A DNA stretch of 64,000 nt from Leptolinea sp964446955 (GTDB lineage Bacteria > Chloroflexota > Anaerolineae > Anaerolineales > Anaerolineaceae), in the NCBI GenBank assembly GCA_964446955.1, contig CAYUQJ010000011.1, positions 1 through 64,000 on the forward strand, written 5' to 3'. The notes under the pieces were generated by a model that worked only from the letters and a program-made list of their open reading frames with translations, did no database searches and was not told the origin of the DNA. This document shows, piece by piece, positions 42,587 through 51,356 of this stretch (position 1 is the stretch's first letter; each line of letters opens with the position of its first letter). Made by a program: the position numbers and the translations under genes.

Positions 42587-43573
42587 TCACCGTGCCTTTT
42601 GGCGGATTGGGCTTGTTTCGGTCAATAGCTTTCTGACTGCCGGGCCGGCGGAATAGTGGGCGGCCTCCATTCCCAGTAGAACGGCTCCGATGACGGGATG
42701 TTCTTGCAACCGAATAAAATGAGCGTGCGGCGCGCTTTGCAGGATAACGAGTTTCATCTCTTCCATTATCAACGGACTTCCATCGAACATACTGCCGATT
42801 TGAACCAGGTCAAAATCTGTATCTTCAAATTTAAGCTGGCGGATAACGGCGCAGGCCATCTCTCCCAGTTCGTGCCCGACCCAGCGGATGAGATCAATGG
42901 TGACCGGGTCTCCCTTCTTTGCTGTTTCAAACACTAGAAGCGCGTCAGATGGATGCATTTCGAATTCACCGCAAAGCAGTCCCTGCAAGAGGTCGTCCGG
43001 TGTATTCACTCCAAAGCGGCGGCAGAACACGTCTGTCAGCGCAGTGGGTGGTCCGGCGGTTGTCCATGCTTTTGCCAGTATGGAAGTGGCCTTGAACAAC
43101 AACTCACTCGCGCCGGCATTTTCGCCAAAAACTGCACCACCGCCGGTGACCCTGCCGATACGGCTTCGGGTTTTATCCCATCCCCAGCAGTTGCAACCAG
43201 TACCCGATACCACGGCAATCCCCCAACCCCGCGGCGATCCGGCCAGAATTCCCAGAACGGTGTCATTGACCAATTTAAGACGGCCGCCCAAATCCAGTGC
43301 GTTGATGACACCCATTACCGGTTTCTTTTGATTGGGCCAATCAAATCCGGCTACGCCAAATCCTGATCCGCTGATGTTGACCGGTTTTATTCCGGCAGAG
43401 GTGAAGGCTTGATGTGCGGCGGATGTCAGGTTTTCACGCATACCTTCATATCCCACCATTTCATGATTTCCTGTACCGCTCTCGCCAAATCCGATGACAT
43501 TTCCGGACTGGTCCGAGATCATAATATGGGTTTTTGTGCCACCCAGGTCGGCTCCCAGATAGTAATTCGTCAT
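42587..43573 (-). CDS. BadF/BadG-type ATPase, N-acetylglucosamine-kinase-like
   Basis: This 328-residue ASKHA-fold protein is of the BadF/BadG/BcrA family, which includes GlcNAc and related sugar kinases. ADLGGTKTHIMI near 6 is the phosphate-1 motif, ISGSGFGVAGFDW near 70, VNDTVLGILAG near 102 (catalytic Asp), and VVSGTGCNCWGWD near 122. It probably phosphorylates a free sugar released inside the cell. It is last in the LacI-GH4-kinase operon, 13 bp from the GH4 gene. Specificity for GlcNAc is a family-based guess. Confidence 0.87.
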   Translation of the reverse strand: MTNYYLGADLGGTKTHIMISDQSGNVIGFGESGTGNHEMVGYEGMRENLTSAAHQAFTSAGIKPVNISGSGFGVAGFDWPNQKKPVMGVINALDLGGRLKLVNDTVLGILAGSPRGWGIAVVSGTGCNCWGWDKTRSRIGRVTGGGAVFGENAGASELLFKATSILAKAWTTAGPPTALTDVFCRRFGVNTPDDLLQGLLCGEFEMHPSDALLVFETAKKGDPVTIDLIRWVGHELGEMACAVIRQLKFEDTDFDLVQIGSMFDGSPLIMEEMKLVILQSAPHAHFIRLQEHPVIGAVLLGMEAAHYSAGPAVRKLLTETSPIRQKAR

Positions 43574-43586
43574 AGCGCCTCTGTGA

Positions 43587-44882
43587 TCATTCTTTGAAGA
43601 ATTGCGGCAGGAATGTCCTGTGGGTGGTGAGCAGGTCTTCCATAACAGTTTCTATCCTATCGGCTTCCGGTCCCAATGGGTGGGCCAGCATTGCCTGGAA
43701 TAACAGAGCTCTTTCGCCGGTGAAAGCCGCTTGTGCGGTAAGGATTTCATAGGATTTGACCTGTGAGATCAACCCGAAACAGACCGGCGGGAGCGGTTTG
43801 ACGGTCAGCGGGTGGATCCCCACGCTGTCGACTGATGCCGGAATTTCCAGTACCCAGTCTGCGGGCCAGCCATTCACAGCGCTGCCGTGTATGGTATTCA
43901 CAATATGGGTTTCACCCAGATTGTTGAAATGGGTATTCATTAATTGGGTTGCCACTGTGGAGTAATAAGCCCCACCGCGTTTCAGTAAATTATCCGGTGG
44001 TTCATTCAATGCCGGGTTGGCATACTCACGCAGCAATTCTTTCTCAATTTCAATCACCTCTTCACCGCGGGATGGAGGCCATTTCTCCTGCGCTGTGAGT
44101 TTGTGTTTTGTCCTGTAGTAGTATTGCAGATAGTAATTCGGGATCATCTGCAGAGTTTCGATCAGATATGGCGGAAAATCCGGTTCGGCGGATGCCCGTA
44201 GTTCGGTCAGGTAATCGCTCATTATTACCGGCCACATATCCTTGCCATTTACCCTGAAACCGCGATGCCAGGAAAGATGGTTGAGACCAAGTGTGTCCAA
44301 TTCACACGCGGATGGATCGATCTTCTTGCCGAGTATTCTTTCAAGCCGCCCAATCATGTCCATTTTTGCCGTGATGGGCACATTGCACACGCCAACCGCC
44401 GGGACATCGGGGGCAAACATGCTGAGGGCCTGGGTAATCAACCCGGCCGGGTTTGTGAAATTGATGAGCATTGCACCGGGCGAAAGTTCGCGCATCTCTT
44501 CAGCGATCTTCATGATGACCGGTATGGTACGTAGAGCTTTGGCCATTCCACCAATGCCGGTTGTTTCCTGTCCGATCAGCCCGTGGCGTTTGCCCAGGTA
44601 TTCGTCATCACGGCGGGCGGACATTTGTCCAACCCGCAACTGGGTGGAGACATAGGCGGCACCATGAATTGCTTCGCGTTGGTTTGTTGTAAGGATGATC
44701 CGGAAGGGATTTCCCCTTTTTGCCACCATGCGTCGGGCAAAACCGCCCACAGTATCCAATCGGGCGGAGTCAATATCCATCAACCACAATTCCCGGATAG
44801 GGAAAGATGCCAGGCGGTCCAAAAATCCTTTGACAAGCTCCGGGGTGTAGGTTGAGCCGCCTCCGATAACCGTTACTTTCAT
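43587..44882 (-). CDS. GH4 family 6-phospho-beta-glucosidase-like hydrolase
   Basis: This 431-residue GH4 enzyme hydrolyses glycosides by an NAD- and Mn-dependent redox mechanism. VTVIGGGSTYTPELV near 3 binds NAD, METAL ligands fit VGVCNVP near 168 (Cys) and GLNHLSWH near 198 (His), and INFTNPAG near 139 is conserved. VRDDEYLGKRHGLIGQETTG-like text (here ARRDDEY then GLIGQETTGIGG) is characteristic of phospho-beta-glucosidases. Only a non-PTS kinase is in the same operon, so whether the substrate is phosphorylated first is open. It lies 27 bp after the LacI gene. Confidence 0.92.
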   Translation of the reverse strand: MKVTVIGGGSTYTPELVKGFLDRLASFPIRELWLMDIDSARLDTVGGFARRMVAKRGNPFRIILTTNQREAIHGAAYVSTQLRVGQMSARRDDEYLGKRHGLIGQETTGIGGMAKALRTIPVIMKIAEEMRELSPGAMLINFTNPAGLITQALSMFAPDVPAVGVCNVPITAKMDMIGRLERILGKKIDPSACELDTLGLNHLSWHRGFRVNGKDMWPVIMSDYLTELRASAEPDFPPYLIETLQMIPNYYLQYYYRTKHKLTAQEKWPPSRGEEVIEIEKELLREYANPALNEPPDNLLKRGGAYYSTVATQLMNTHFNNLGETHIVNTIHGSAVNGWPADWVLEIPASVDSVGIHPLTVKPLPPVCFGLISQVKSYEILTAQAAFTGERALLFQAMLAHPLGPEADRIETVMEDLLTTHRTFLPQFFKE

Positions 44883-44909
44883 AATAATGCCTGTACTTTC
44901 AATTGGATC

Positions 44910-45947
44910 TCAACGGCAGCCGCATGATTCGCGTATCACCAGTTTGACTGGAAGGACGGTGCGCGCTTGTGAAGCCTCACCGCGGATCAGGTGCAGCAAC
45001 TGTGTTACGGCTTCGCGTCCAACCTGTTCGATGGGCGATTGGACTGTTGTCAGCGACGGGGTGATCAGGCGGGCAAAGACCGAATCGTCAAATCCTACGA
45101 CAGAGACATCCCGCGGAACATCAAGACCAGCCGATCTTAACGCGTCCATCACCCCGACCGCGCTGTCATCGTCACCGGTAAATATGGCGTCAAATGGCAT
45201 GTTCTTTTCCAACAGTTGTCTCGTGGCGTCAAATGCCCGTTGCGTGTCGAAGCAACCGCGCGCCACCAGATTCGGATCGAATGGTATGTGGTGATTGCTC
45301 AACGCAAGGCGGTATCCCTGCTCGCGTTCACGGGAATCTTCATTGCCAACCGGTCCTTGCAGGAAAACAATACGTTTCCGGTTGTGGACGGTGATCAGGT
45401 GTTCGATCATGCGGCTGGTTCCAGTCTGGTTTTCGATAGTGACCATAGGGAAATCCAGTCCATCCGGTGGTGTTTTGTTCATTAGAACAACCGGAAATCC
45501 GATTGTTCTCAAATGCCGGAGTTCATCGGAGTCGATAGCATCAATAAAGACTAGCAGACCGTCCGTATTGTGCTCGGTTAACGCCCGTCGGCGGGATTGC
45601 GGGGAATTCATCGGGCTGGTGGAATGTATGAGAAGGTCGTACCCCGCCGTGCTTGCCATGGCCTCTATTCCGCGCAGCATGGGTGTGTAGAAACTGCGCC
45701 CGATATCGGGCATGAGCAGCCCGATCGTGTTGGTCCGCCGGGTTGCCAGATTGCGCGCGATAGGGTGTGGTGTGAACTTGAGCTCTTCCATCGCCTGCTT
45801 TACCCGCATAGCCGTCTCAGGGGCAATGGGCGCGGAAGCATTGAGGAAGCGGCTGATAGTGGCAACAGAAACACCCGCGCGGCGGGCTACATCTCGGATT
45901 GTCGCAGATTTTTGTTTTTTCATTTCGGGTTGTGATATACTGATCAT
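44910..45947 (-). CDS. LacI-family repressor of the GH4 operon
   Basis: The 345-residue repressor has a helix-turn-helix (ATIRDVARRAGVSVATISRF), the hinge FTPHPIARNLATRRT and a full effector domain. The ATG at 45947 overlaps the operator; an alternative start lies at 45923. Neither has a clear ribosome site. The double palindrome (45943-45977) sits at its promoter, so it is autoregulated and also covers the divergent SIS gene. It heads the GH4-kinase operon. Confidence 0.92.
   Translation of the reverse strand: MISISQPEMKKQKSATIRDVARRAGVSVATISRFLNASAPIAPETAMRVKQAMEELKFTPHPIARNLATRRTNTIGLLMPDIGRSFYTPMLRGIEAMASTAGYDLLIHSTSPMNSPQSRRRALTEHNTDGLLVFIDAIDSDELRHLRTIGFPVVLMNKTPPDGLDFPMVTIENQTGTSRMIEHLITVHNRKRIVFLQGPVGNEDSREREQGYRLALSNHHIPFDPNLVARGCFDTQRAFDATRQLLEKNMPFDAIFTGDDDSAVGVMDALRSAGLDVPRDVSVVGFDDSVFARLITPSLTTVQSPIEQVGREAVTQLLHLIRGEASQARTVLPVKLVIRESCGCR
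45912..45941 (+). promoter_or_regulatory. promoter of the SIS isomerase gene
   Basis: TTGTTT (45912-45917) and TATACT (45936-45941), 18 bp apart, place the start of transcription near 45948, the first base of the double operator. Repressor binding would therefore block it. Confidence 0.6.
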
Positions 45948-45977
45948 GTAACCGGTTACTGTAACCGGTTACATGAT
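45943..45977. promoter_or_regulatory. double LacI-family operator shared by divergent genes
   Basis: A 35-bp perfect palindrome centred at 45960 contains two copies of the palindrome GTAACCGGTTAC (45948-45959 and 45961-45972), with centres 13 bp apart. It lies between the divergent -10 boxes of the LacI and SIS genes. The 13-bp spacing is the same as in the operator at 8650-8682. Confidence 0.88.
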
Positions 45978-46001
45978 ACAAGAAACTGCATTATCTGTCA
46001 A
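45973..46001 (-). promoter_or_regulatory. promoter of the LacI-GH4-kinase operon
   Basis: On the minus strand TTGACA (46001-45996) and TATCAT (45978-45973) are 17 bp apart. The start of transcription falls within the double operator, as expected for autorepression. Confidence 0.8.
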
Positions 46002-46034
46002 TAGATCATTGAAAATTCTATGAAAGGCGGCACT

Positions 46035-47072
46035 ATGGGTACTTATTCAGAGATTTTTGAACAATCACAATGTCTGGGATATTTATTTGATAATCAACGT
46101 TCCGCCGTTGAACAAGTGGCAAAAGAGATCAAAAAGAGGGATATTCGCTTTGCCTTCCTGGCGGCAAGAGGAACATCGGATAATGCCGGTCGGTATGCCA
46201 ATTATCTGCTGGGTGGTGTAAATGGATTGCCGGTTGCCCTCGCTACGCCTTCGTTGTTTACGTATTATCAGACACCGCCAAATTTGCAGGACGCGCTTGT
46301 GATTGGGATTTCCCAATCCGGCCAGTCACCCGATATCGTTAGTGTCATTGCTGAGGGGCGCCGTCAGAAATGTTTGACCCTGGCCATCACCAATGACCCT
46401 GATTCCCCTCTGGCAAAACAATCTGATCTGGTTCTTCCATTGATGACCGGACCAGAAATTGGTGTCGCCGCCACAAAAACATACACAGCAGAACTTATGG
46501 TACTGGCCATGCTATCCGTCGCTCTTTCCGGTAAATTATCTGCCTGGGACGAAGTAGAGAAAGTACCGCAATGGACAGAGTCAGTATTAAAAAATGAAGA
46601 TTACCTGCGGGATTCGGCCCTGCGATACCGCTATATGGAGAAATGTGTCGTTCTGGGTCGGGGTTTTAATTATTCCACGGCTTATGAATGGGCTTTAAAA
46701 CTTAAAGAGATGACGTATATCAGTGCAGAACCGTATTCTTCAGCTGACTTTATGCATGGTCCGATAGCCATCGTTCATGGCGGATTCCCTGTATTATCCG
46801 TGGCTGTTGGGGGGAGGGTTTATGGTTCAATGCGGGACACATTGAAACAGATCAAAGACGACTTGAATGGGGAATTAATGATCATTTCCGATCAAAAAGA
46901 AGTCCTGGATATGGCTGTAACACCGGTGGTCTTGCCATCAGGAATCCCTGAGTGGTTGAGCCCACTGGTTACCATCATCCCTGGCCAGATTTTCGCCTAC
47001 CATCTGACCTGCATTAAAGGATTTGATCCTGATCAACCGCGAGCCATTCATAAAGTGACGGAGACCAAGTAA
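46035..47072 (+). CDS. double-SIS-domain sugar isomerase/deaminase (GlmS-C or NagB-II-like)
   Basis: This 345-residue protein has two SIS domains like the isomerase half of GlmS but has no glutaminase domain. AARGTSDNAGRYANYLL near 43, IGISQSGQSPD near 95 and the second-domain VLGRGFNYSTAYEWALKLKE near 207 with EPYSSADFMHGP near 235 are typical. Enzymes of this form include NagB-II-type glucosamine-6-phosphate deaminase and fructosamine deglycases. ATG 46035 with AAAGG upstream is preferred over the ATG at 46020. It diverges from the LacI gene across the shared operator and is thus probably induced with the GH4 operon. Confidence 0.88.
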   Translation: MGTYSEIFEQSQCLGYLFDNQRSAVEQVAKEIKKRDIRFAFLAARGTSDNAGRYANYLLGGVNGLPVALATPSLFTYYQTPPNLQDALVIGISQSGQSPDIVSVIAEGRRQKCLTLAITNDPDSPLAKQSDLVLPLMTGPEIGVAATKTYTAELMVLAMLSVALSGKLSAWDEVEKVPQWTESVLKNEDYLRDSALRYRYMEKCVVLGRGFNYSTAYEWALKLKEMTYISAEPYSSADFMHGPIAIVHGGFPVLSVAVGGRVYGSMRDTLKQIKDDLNGELMIISDQKEVLDMAVTPVVLPSGIPEWLSPLVTIIPGQIFAYHLTCIKGFDPDQPRAIHKVTETK

Positions 47073-47075
47073 TCG

Positions 47076-47122
47076 ACACCATTCTCATGGTGTGAAGGTC
47101 GGTCCGGGAAAACTCGACCTTC
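47076..47122 (+). terminator. two consecutive hairpins after the SIS gene
   Basis: ACACCAT (47076-47082) pairs with ATGGTGT (47087-47093), and GAAGGTCG (47094-47101) pairs with CGACCTTC (47115-47122). Neither is followed by a U run. They begin within a few bases of the stop codon. The 335-bp gap to the GntR gene (47073-47407) holds these and the GntR promoter and operator; I see nothing else in it. Confidence 0.55.
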
Positions 47123-47347
47123 TAGAAAAATCCCATTATTGGGCCTCTTTTTGATCCATTCCGGTGTCTTTGACTGTGCTTCAATTTAAGCCCGGTCATA
47201 TTTGGCGCTTGTTTCTCTCACCGAATTATTCATCCAATTTCTTGTTTTTCGTTGTTTCCGGCAAAAATCTGCAAGCCTGTTTGGATTTTTATTACCGCAG
47301 TCTCCGGGTATTGTCGGTTATTATGATGGTCCTTTGAGATTTGGCTA

Positions 47348-47400
47348 TTGACTTTCGGTTTTTCTTTTGTTACTATGATTAGGTAGTCTAGATAGGACTA
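47348..47400 (+). promoter_or_regulatory. GntR gene promoter and candidate operator
   Basis: TTGACT (47348-47353) and TACTAT (47371-47376) are 17 bp apart. At the expected start of transcription lies TAGTC-N7-GACTA (47384-47400), whose left part contains GTCTAGA (47386-47392). That heptamer is the core of the NagR/DasR site (consensus TGGTCTAGACCA) in GlcNAc regulons, though the right half is imperfect. Confidence 0.6.
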
Positions 47401-47407
47401 GAACGCT

Positions 47408-48172
47408 ATGGACTGGGATAGATTCGTCAAAGACAATCGCATACCCCTTTATCGGCAAATTCAGACCTTTATCCTGCAAGGTATTCGTACCAGAGAATTG
47501 CTGGCGGATGATCAGATCCCAGCGGCCGGGGTATTAAGCAAGAAATGGGGCATAAGCCGGATGACGGTTATCCAGGCGTTCCAGGAATTACAGAGGCGCG
47601 GTTTTTTATATACGGTTACGGGTAAGGGGACATTTATATCGCCTGACCGAAAATTGGTTAAACCGCTGGAAAAGCTTTATGGCTTTACCGAGGAATGCAG
47701 TATGTGGAATCTCTGCCCGTCCTCCAAATTATTAAATCTTGAAATCACACCTGCCACGCAAGAAATATCCGATATTCTAAAGATCGAACAGGGTACAGAA
47801 ATCTACATTTTGTCCCGTATCCGTTTGATGAATGACAAGCCTATTGGTATTGAGCATTCCCACTTAAGCGCAAAACGTTTCCCGGGTTTGGAAAGATTTG
47901 ATTGGAACAAAGAATCATTGTATAAAGTTTTGCGCCATTCTTATCAGGCAGATATAAGCCATGCCGCTCATGATATTGAAGCAGCCATAGCAAATGAAGA
48001 CATGAGCCGATTATTAAATGTTCCGCATCATTTCCCTGTTCTTGTAACCCGGCGCTATACCTATACCAGTTCCAATGAAATATTCGAATTCGTAGAAGCG
48101 TTTTACCGTAGTGATCGCATCCGTCTGCGAATGGGAAATTTGGAAAAAAATCCCGTTGAAATAAAACAATAA
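47408..48172 (+). CDS. GntR/HutC-family regulator (UTRA domain)
   Basis: This 254-residue regulator has an N-terminal winged helix (IPLYRQIQTFILQGI, then LSKKWGISRMTVIQAFQEL and VTGKGTFIS) and a UTRA effector domain (about 90-245; RIRLMNDKPIGIEHSHL is typical). NagR and DasR, which sense amino-sugar phosphates, have this form. The dre-like core in its own operator and a nagA gene in the following operon agree with such a role. It lies 188 bp upstream of the PTS genes on the same strand; a short hairpin near 48185-48206 lies between. Confidence 0.92.
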   Translation: MDWDRFVKDNRIPLYRQIQTFILQGIRTRELLADDQIPAAGVLSKKWGISRMTVIQAFQELQRRGFLYTVTGKGTFISPDRKLVKPLEKLYGFTEECSMWNLCPSSKLLNLEITPATQEISDILKIEQGTEIYILSRIRLMNDKPIGIEHSHLSAKRFPGLERFDWNKESLYKVLRHSYQADISHAAHDIEAAIANEDMSRLLNVPHHFPVLVTRRYTYTSSNEIFEFVEAFYRSDRIRLRMGNLEKNPVEIKQ

Positions 48173-48360
48173 CCAAATCGCAGAAAGGAAGCCATGATGG
48201 CTCCTTACTGGTGGAAATGGATGAAATTAGTCCACTTCCGTTATATTAGTGCTCCAAAAAATAAATTAACAAAGGAGAAACGATAGGAACCAATAACTTC
48301 AATCGTAGTAGAAGTGTCTCACTCATTCAATTCCAAATCTAAAAAAGGAGGCTATTTGCA

Positions 48361-49107
48361 ATGGGTAATTTCGGAACCGCACTGATACTGGCCATTTGGG
48401 CTTACCTGTGCGTCTATGATATGTTAGGACCCACATTCATCCTGGCATTTCGCCCATTAATTGCCGGCTTTGTAACAGGTTTACTAGTCGGCGATGTTCA
48501 AACGGGGCTACTCATAGGCGGCACGCTGGAACTGATGGCGTTGGGTGTATACACATACGGCGGCGCAACCATCCCAGATTTCACAGTCGGCGCAATTTTG
48601 GGTACTTTCTTCGGGAAAGGTGGGAATTTTGAGACCGGTATTGCACTGGCGATTCCTGCTGCGCTATTGTTAACCCAGGTTGATGTTCTAAATCGCTTCT
48701 TGAACTTCATTTTTGTTCACCGTGCAGACCGTTATGCTGAAGAAGGAAATGATAAAGCTTTTGATAGCATGATGGCGGTCTTCAGCCACATGATCTGGGG
48801 TCTTTCACGCGCTTTACCTGTATTTCTGGCAGTTGCTTTTGGCGAGGGTTTGGTCAATTCATTGACGGCTTTCTTCAATGCCAATCCCTGGATCAATAAG
48901 GGTATCGCTGTAACAGGTGGTTTATTGCCTGCATTGGGCTTTGCCATGCTCTTGAAAATTATGCCAGTAGAAAAATATCCGGCCTTTTTGCTCATCGGTT
49001 TCGCGTTGTTCGCGTACATGAAAGTGCCTCTGGTCGGTATTGCATTGATCGGGCTTGCCTTTGCCCTGGTCTTCCAATATTTGAAATATGGAAAAAAGGA
49101 GGCATAA
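48361..49107 (+). CDS. PTS mannose/fructose/sorbose family IIC component
   Basis: The 248-residue membrane protein is the sugar-translocating IIC unit of a mannose-family phosphotransferase system. It opens with GTALILAIWAYLCVYDMLGP, split at the helix end, and has the GDVQTGLLIGGTLELMALG motif near 42-60, followed by IPDFTVGAILGTFF. About seven helices are seen. A strong AAAGGAGG site precedes the ATG. IID follows after 3 bp. Mannose-family PTS is unusual for Chloroflexota, so transfer from Firmicutes or Thermotoga-like donors is possible. Confidence 0.94.
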   Translation: MGNFGTALILAIWAYLCVYDMLGPTFILAFRPLIAGFVTGLLVGDVQTGLLIGGTLELMALGVYTYGGATIPDFTVGAILGTFFGKGGNFETGIALAIPAALLLTQVDVLNRFLNFIFVHRADRYAEEGNDKAFDSMMAVFSHMIWGLSRALPVFLAVAFGEGLVNSLTAFFNANPWINKGIAVTGGLLPALGFAMLLKIMPVEKYPAFLLIGFALFAYMKVPLVGIALIGLAFALVFQYLKYGKKEA

Positions 49108-49110
49108 GTC

Positions 49111-49929
49111 ATGGCTGAGAAAATTACACGTGCTGATCTGATGAAAGCCTTCTGGCGCTATATTTTCCTATTCCAATGTGGCTGGAATTACGAGCGCATG
49201 CAATCGGTTGGTTATGCTTATGCCATTCTTCCCATCTTGAAGAAGCTTCATCCAGATCCGGAAGATTTCAAGGAAGCCTTCTTAACCAATTTGAACTTCT
49301 TCAACACCAACCCTGTTGTTGGCGCCCCGTTGATCATTGGTGCACACATTGCCCTCGAAGAGGCGGGTGCGTCATACGAAACCACCGAGGGATTGAAAGT
49401 TGGTTTGATGGGGCCTCTGGCTGGTATTGGCGACACAGTTGTATGGGCGTTATATAACAGTATCATCTTCAGTATTGGCGCCAGTATGGCTCTCTCAGGC
49501 AATGTGCTGGGGCCTATTCTGGCTGCCGTACTGGTATTCTTCCCATACCTGGCCGTTCGTTACTGGCAGTTTATGTGGGCCTACAAAGAAGGATCAAATC
49601 TAATCCAGGCTTTTGGTAGTGGTGCCATTGAAAAGATCACCGAACTGGCTACACTCGTTGGAATGATCGTTGTTGGTGGTTTTGCTCCTTCGATTGTTAG
49701 ACTTGCCACTCCGATTGCCTACAATGCGCAAACAACAATTAATGGTGAAGTTGCACAAACCTCTGTCTCGATCCAGGCTCAATTGGATGCCATATTACCC
49801 TATATGCTGCCAGTTCTGGCAACGTATATATGTTATTTGTTACTGAAAAAAGGTTGGTCTCCAGTAAAAGTTATCCTGGCTCTGGTAGTGGTTGGTTTCC
49901 TCGGCGGCGCCCTGGGAATTTTCGGTTAG
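49111..49929 (+). CDS. PTS mannose/fructose/sorbose family IID component
   Basis: The 272-residue IID partner of IIC begins with a soluble part (KITRADLMKAFWRYIFLFQCGWNYERMQ in two blocks, near 3-30) and has FFNTNPVVGAPLIIGAHIALEE near 67 and GLMGPLAGIGDTVVWALY near 98, all diagnostic. The C-terminal membrane helices start near 185. Its ribosome site (GGAGG) lies inside the end of the IIC gene, so translation is coupled. Confidence 0.95.
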   Translation: MAEKITRADLMKAFWRYIFLFQCGWNYERMQSVGYAYAILPILKKLHPDPEDFKEAFLTNLNFFNTNPVVGAPLIIGAHIALEEAGASYETTEGLKVGLMGPLAGIGDTVVWALYNSIIFSIGASMALSGNVLGPILAAVLVFFPYLAVRYWQFMWAYKEGSNLIQAFGSGAIEKITELATLVGMIVVGGFAPSIVRLATPIAYNAQTTINGEVAQTSVSIQAQLDAILPYMLPVLATYICYLLLKKGWSPVKVILALVVVGFLGGALGIFG

Positions 49930-49959
49930 ATCGCTGCAAAGTCATAAGCAATGAGGGTC

Positions 49960-49996
49960 AGGGCAGGGTAATTAAAAAAAATCATTACCCTGCCCT
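49960..49996 (+). terminator. intra-operon hairpin after IID
   Basis: A perfect 13-bp stem, AGGGCAGGGTAAT (49960-49972) with ATTACCCTGCCCT (49984-49996), has an A-rich 11-base loop and no U run. It lies 30 bp after the IID stop and 190 bp before the next gene. It may stabilise the IIC-IID part of the message or partly end transcription. Confidence 0.6.
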
Positions 49997-50185
49997 CCAA
50001 CCCTGAGATGAATGAGGTTTAGATTCTGATAAAGAATGTGAATCGCTTATTACCATTCATAATTCGTGGAAAATATTTCCATAAAAAAGCACTTGGTAAT
50101 AGCCAGGGTCATTGTCAGTAACATCTTTCTTTATCTAAGCGAAAATTTGATTAGTTACTCAACCATTACTTAAAGGATGCTGATT

Positions 50186-50896
50186 ATGTTTGAAAAATAC
50201 CTCGACATTGCTTTGTCCACAATGAAAGTCATGAAAGAAAGCCAATCTGCTGCCATAAAAGAAAGTGCCGTGTTAATGGCAGATACGTTGATCAACGACC
50301 ACCTTATCTATTCTTTTGGAAGCGGTCATTCCATTTTATTAGCCCAGGAAATTCATGGACGTGCAGGCGGTTTGTACCCCATTGTACAAATTCCCGAACC
50401 CATGCGGGGAAAAGCAGAAAAGCTGGAAGGTTTCGGCACGATATTGGTGGAAGCTGTTCCTTTTAAAAAAGATGATCTGGTTATTGTGATATCAAACTCG
50501 GGTAGAAACCCGGAGCCTATTGAAGTTGCCATTGAGGCGAAGAAAAAGGGATGTAAGTTAATCGCTGTTACATCTATGCAACATTCCAAATCGGTCAGTT
50601 CCCGCCACTCAAGCGGAAAGATGTTGTATGACTTTTGTGATATTGTGCTCGACACCTGCAGCCCGGTGGGCGACGCGTCAATTGAGTATGAGAATTTTGT
50701 AGGTAAATCGGGGGCGCTCTCAACTGTTATGGGCGCTGCAATTCTAAACGCGGTTATGGTCGAAGCAATTCAAATCATGATTGACAAAGGTTATGAACCA
50801 CCGGTGTTGCGGAGTGCCAACCTGGATGGATCAGAAGAATACAACAAGAAGATCGTGGATCGATACCGCCATCTTCCATATTTATTGGATCTGTAA
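50186..50896 (+). CDS. UPF0309-family SIS-domain protein (first)
   Basis: This 236-residue single-SIS protein is probably a sugar-phosphate isomerase or related enzyme. SFGSGHSILLAQEIHGRAGGL near 37-57, VISNSGRNPEPIEVA near 105 and SSRHSSGKMLYDF near 141 are UPF0309 hallmarks, as is the C-terminal LDGSEEYN. The start at 50186 is chosen for the AAAGG site 9 bp upstream; an ATG at 50177 overlaps that site. A paralogue from the same operon lies at 51867. UPF0309 proteins have no established reaction. Confidence 0.88.
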   Translation: MFEKYLDIALSTMKVMKESQSAAIKESAVLMADTLINDHLIYSFGSGHSILLAQEIHGRAGGLYPIVQIPEPMRGKAEKLEGFGTILVEAVPFKKDDLVIVISNSGRNPEPIEVAIEAKKKGCKLIAVTSMQHSKSVSSRHSSGKMLYDFCDIVLDTCSPVGDASIEYENFVGKSGALSTVMGAAILNAVMVEAIQIMIDKGYEPPVLRSANLDGSEEYNKKIVDRYRHLPYLLDL

Positions 50897-50920
50897 TTTT
50901 GCGAGCTATTGGAGGTTTCA

Positions 50921-51331
50921 TTGGTCGGATTTGTGTTAGTGTCTCATGGTGGTATGGCTGAAGGAATGCTTGAAGCAATTCAGATGATTACCGGTATGAC
51001 AGATCAAATGGAAGCTTTGGGTTTGAAAGAAGAAGATAGCCCGGAAGGTTTAATGGATCTTATTCAGGAATCTGTCAATCGGGTTAATACGGGAGATGGT
51101 GTTTTACTTTTTACTGATCTATTTGGCGCAACGCCATTTAATGCCAGTGCACGCCTGGCCATGACGCTGGGTGATGGCGTTGAGGTAATCTGCGGAATGA
51201 ATTTGCCTATGATGTTGGAATTGGTCATGCAACGTGAAGGAGAAACATTGGCTTCACTTATCGACATGGCGGTCGAAAATGGAAAAAATGGAGTCCTCCA
51301 TTTTGATAAGCCTCCCCTGATCAATACCTGA
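50921..51331 (+). CDS. PTS mannose-family IIA component
   Basis: The 136-residue cytoplasmic IIA protein takes phosphate from HPr onto the His of VSHGG (about residue 8) and passes it to IIB. GDGVLLFTDLFGATPFNAS near 61 is the second signature. The start is a TTG at 50921 with GGAGG 5 bp upstream; this matches the family opening (VGFVLVSHG). It lies between the first SIS gene and the IIB gene. EI and HPr genes are not in the window. Confidence 0.93.
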   Translation: MVGFVLVSHGGMAEGMLEAIQMITGMTDQMEALGLKEEDSPEGLMDLIQESVNRVNTGDGVLLFTDLFGATPFNASARLAMTLGDGVEVICGMNLPMMLELVMQREGETLASLIDMAVENGKNGVLHFDKPPLINT

Positions 51332-51356
51332 TCTTTGAAATTAAGGAGAAAAGAGG

